This document shows positions 13,877-13,913 of a stretch of 13,913 nt of DNA, in pieces. The first letter of the stretch is position 1, and every line of letters begins with the position of its first letter. The stretch is from an uncultured bacterium (GTDB taxonomy: Bacteria > Cyanobacteriota > Vampirovibrionia > Gastranaerophilales > Gastranaerophilaceae), in the NCBI GenBank assembly GCA_900551915.1, contig URXT01000046.1:1-13913 (forward strand), given 5' to 3'. Under the pieces are notes generated by a model. The model was not told where the DNA came from and ran no database searches. It worked only from the letters and a program-made list of their open reading frames with translations. Both the position numbers and the translations under genes were made by a program.

Positions 13877-13913
13877 ATGAAAAAGCAGACTATGATTGAA
13901 TTCCAGGGGGGGG
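13877..13913 (+). CDS. infA: 5' end of a gene resembling translation initiation factor IF-1 (partial)
   Basis: An AAGGAG ribosome binding site (13863-13868) lies eight bases before the ATG and a promoter lies upstream, so a real gene begins here and runs off the window. The 12 readable residues (M-K-K-Q-T-M-I-E-F-Q-G-G) line up with the start of bacterial IF-1, which typically reads M-x-K-x-x-x-I-E-x-E-G, without a gap. That is suggestive only. The final G run may be a sequencing or assembly artefact, so the last one or two residues are not reliable. Confidence 0.45.
   Translation, partial: MKKQTMIEFQGG

Overview
The window is AT-rich bacterial DNA, without tRNA, rRNA, CRISPR or recognisable transposase genes. 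Three things point to a Gram-negative-type cell of the Vampirovibrionia/Melainabacteria (Gastranaerophilales) kind: a type IV pilin-like protein whose N-terminus (FTMAEVLITLGIIG) matches a form I recall as very common there, a family 9 (heptosyltransferase-like) glycosyltransferase, and many proteins with Sec signal peptides. This placement is an inference from sequence style, not from a marker gene. Both ends look like contig ends: the left edge lies in a dispersed-repeat-like element and the right edge ends in a run of G.

Left part (1-1950). A pilin-like gene on the + strand is preceded by repeat-derived DNA that stays open in its reading frame. It converges on two small secreted proteins of unknown function on the - strand, with a hairpin terminator between. 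The leader of the first small gene can fold into two nested or consecutive stem-loops and may be a structured RNA.

Middle (1953-8651, all - strand). Read in transcription order, the genes are a ROK-family sugar kinase, a family 9 glycosyltransferase, a GAF-GGDEF-HD-GYP cyclic-di-GMP protein, thiamine-monophosphate kinase (thiL) and, after a 122-base gap with its own likely promoter, an AMP-forming acyl-CoA synthetase followed by a small secreted protein. Spacings of 1, 50 and 19 bases suggest that the first four form one transcription unit. Its promoter sits so close to the ROK start codon that the mRNA should be leaderless.

Right part (8768-13798, all + strand). Divergent from the ROK gene, and sharing a 116-base promoter region with it, runs a cluster: a secreted GH13 (alpha-amylase family) protein, a secreted TPR protein with its own extended -10 promoter and probable leaderless start, a membrane-anchored or exported calcineurin-type phosphoesterase, an MBL-fold metallohydrolase and a second small secreted TPR protein. 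After a promoter and a good Shine-Dalgarno site the window ends in the first 12 codons of another gene that resembles infA.

Working together: the GH13 enzyme outside the cytoplasm and the divergent ROK kinase inside could form an alpha-glucan to glucose to glucose-6-phosphate route, but the GH13 protein has an altered region I and its substrate is uncertain. The remaining genes are mostly housekeeping (thiL, acyl-CoA synthetase, glycosyltransferase) or signalling (c-di-GMP). The least ordinary parts are the repeat-built leader of the pilin, the structured leader at 1344-1444, the degenerate HD-GYP domain, the variant GH13 and the leaderless promoters.
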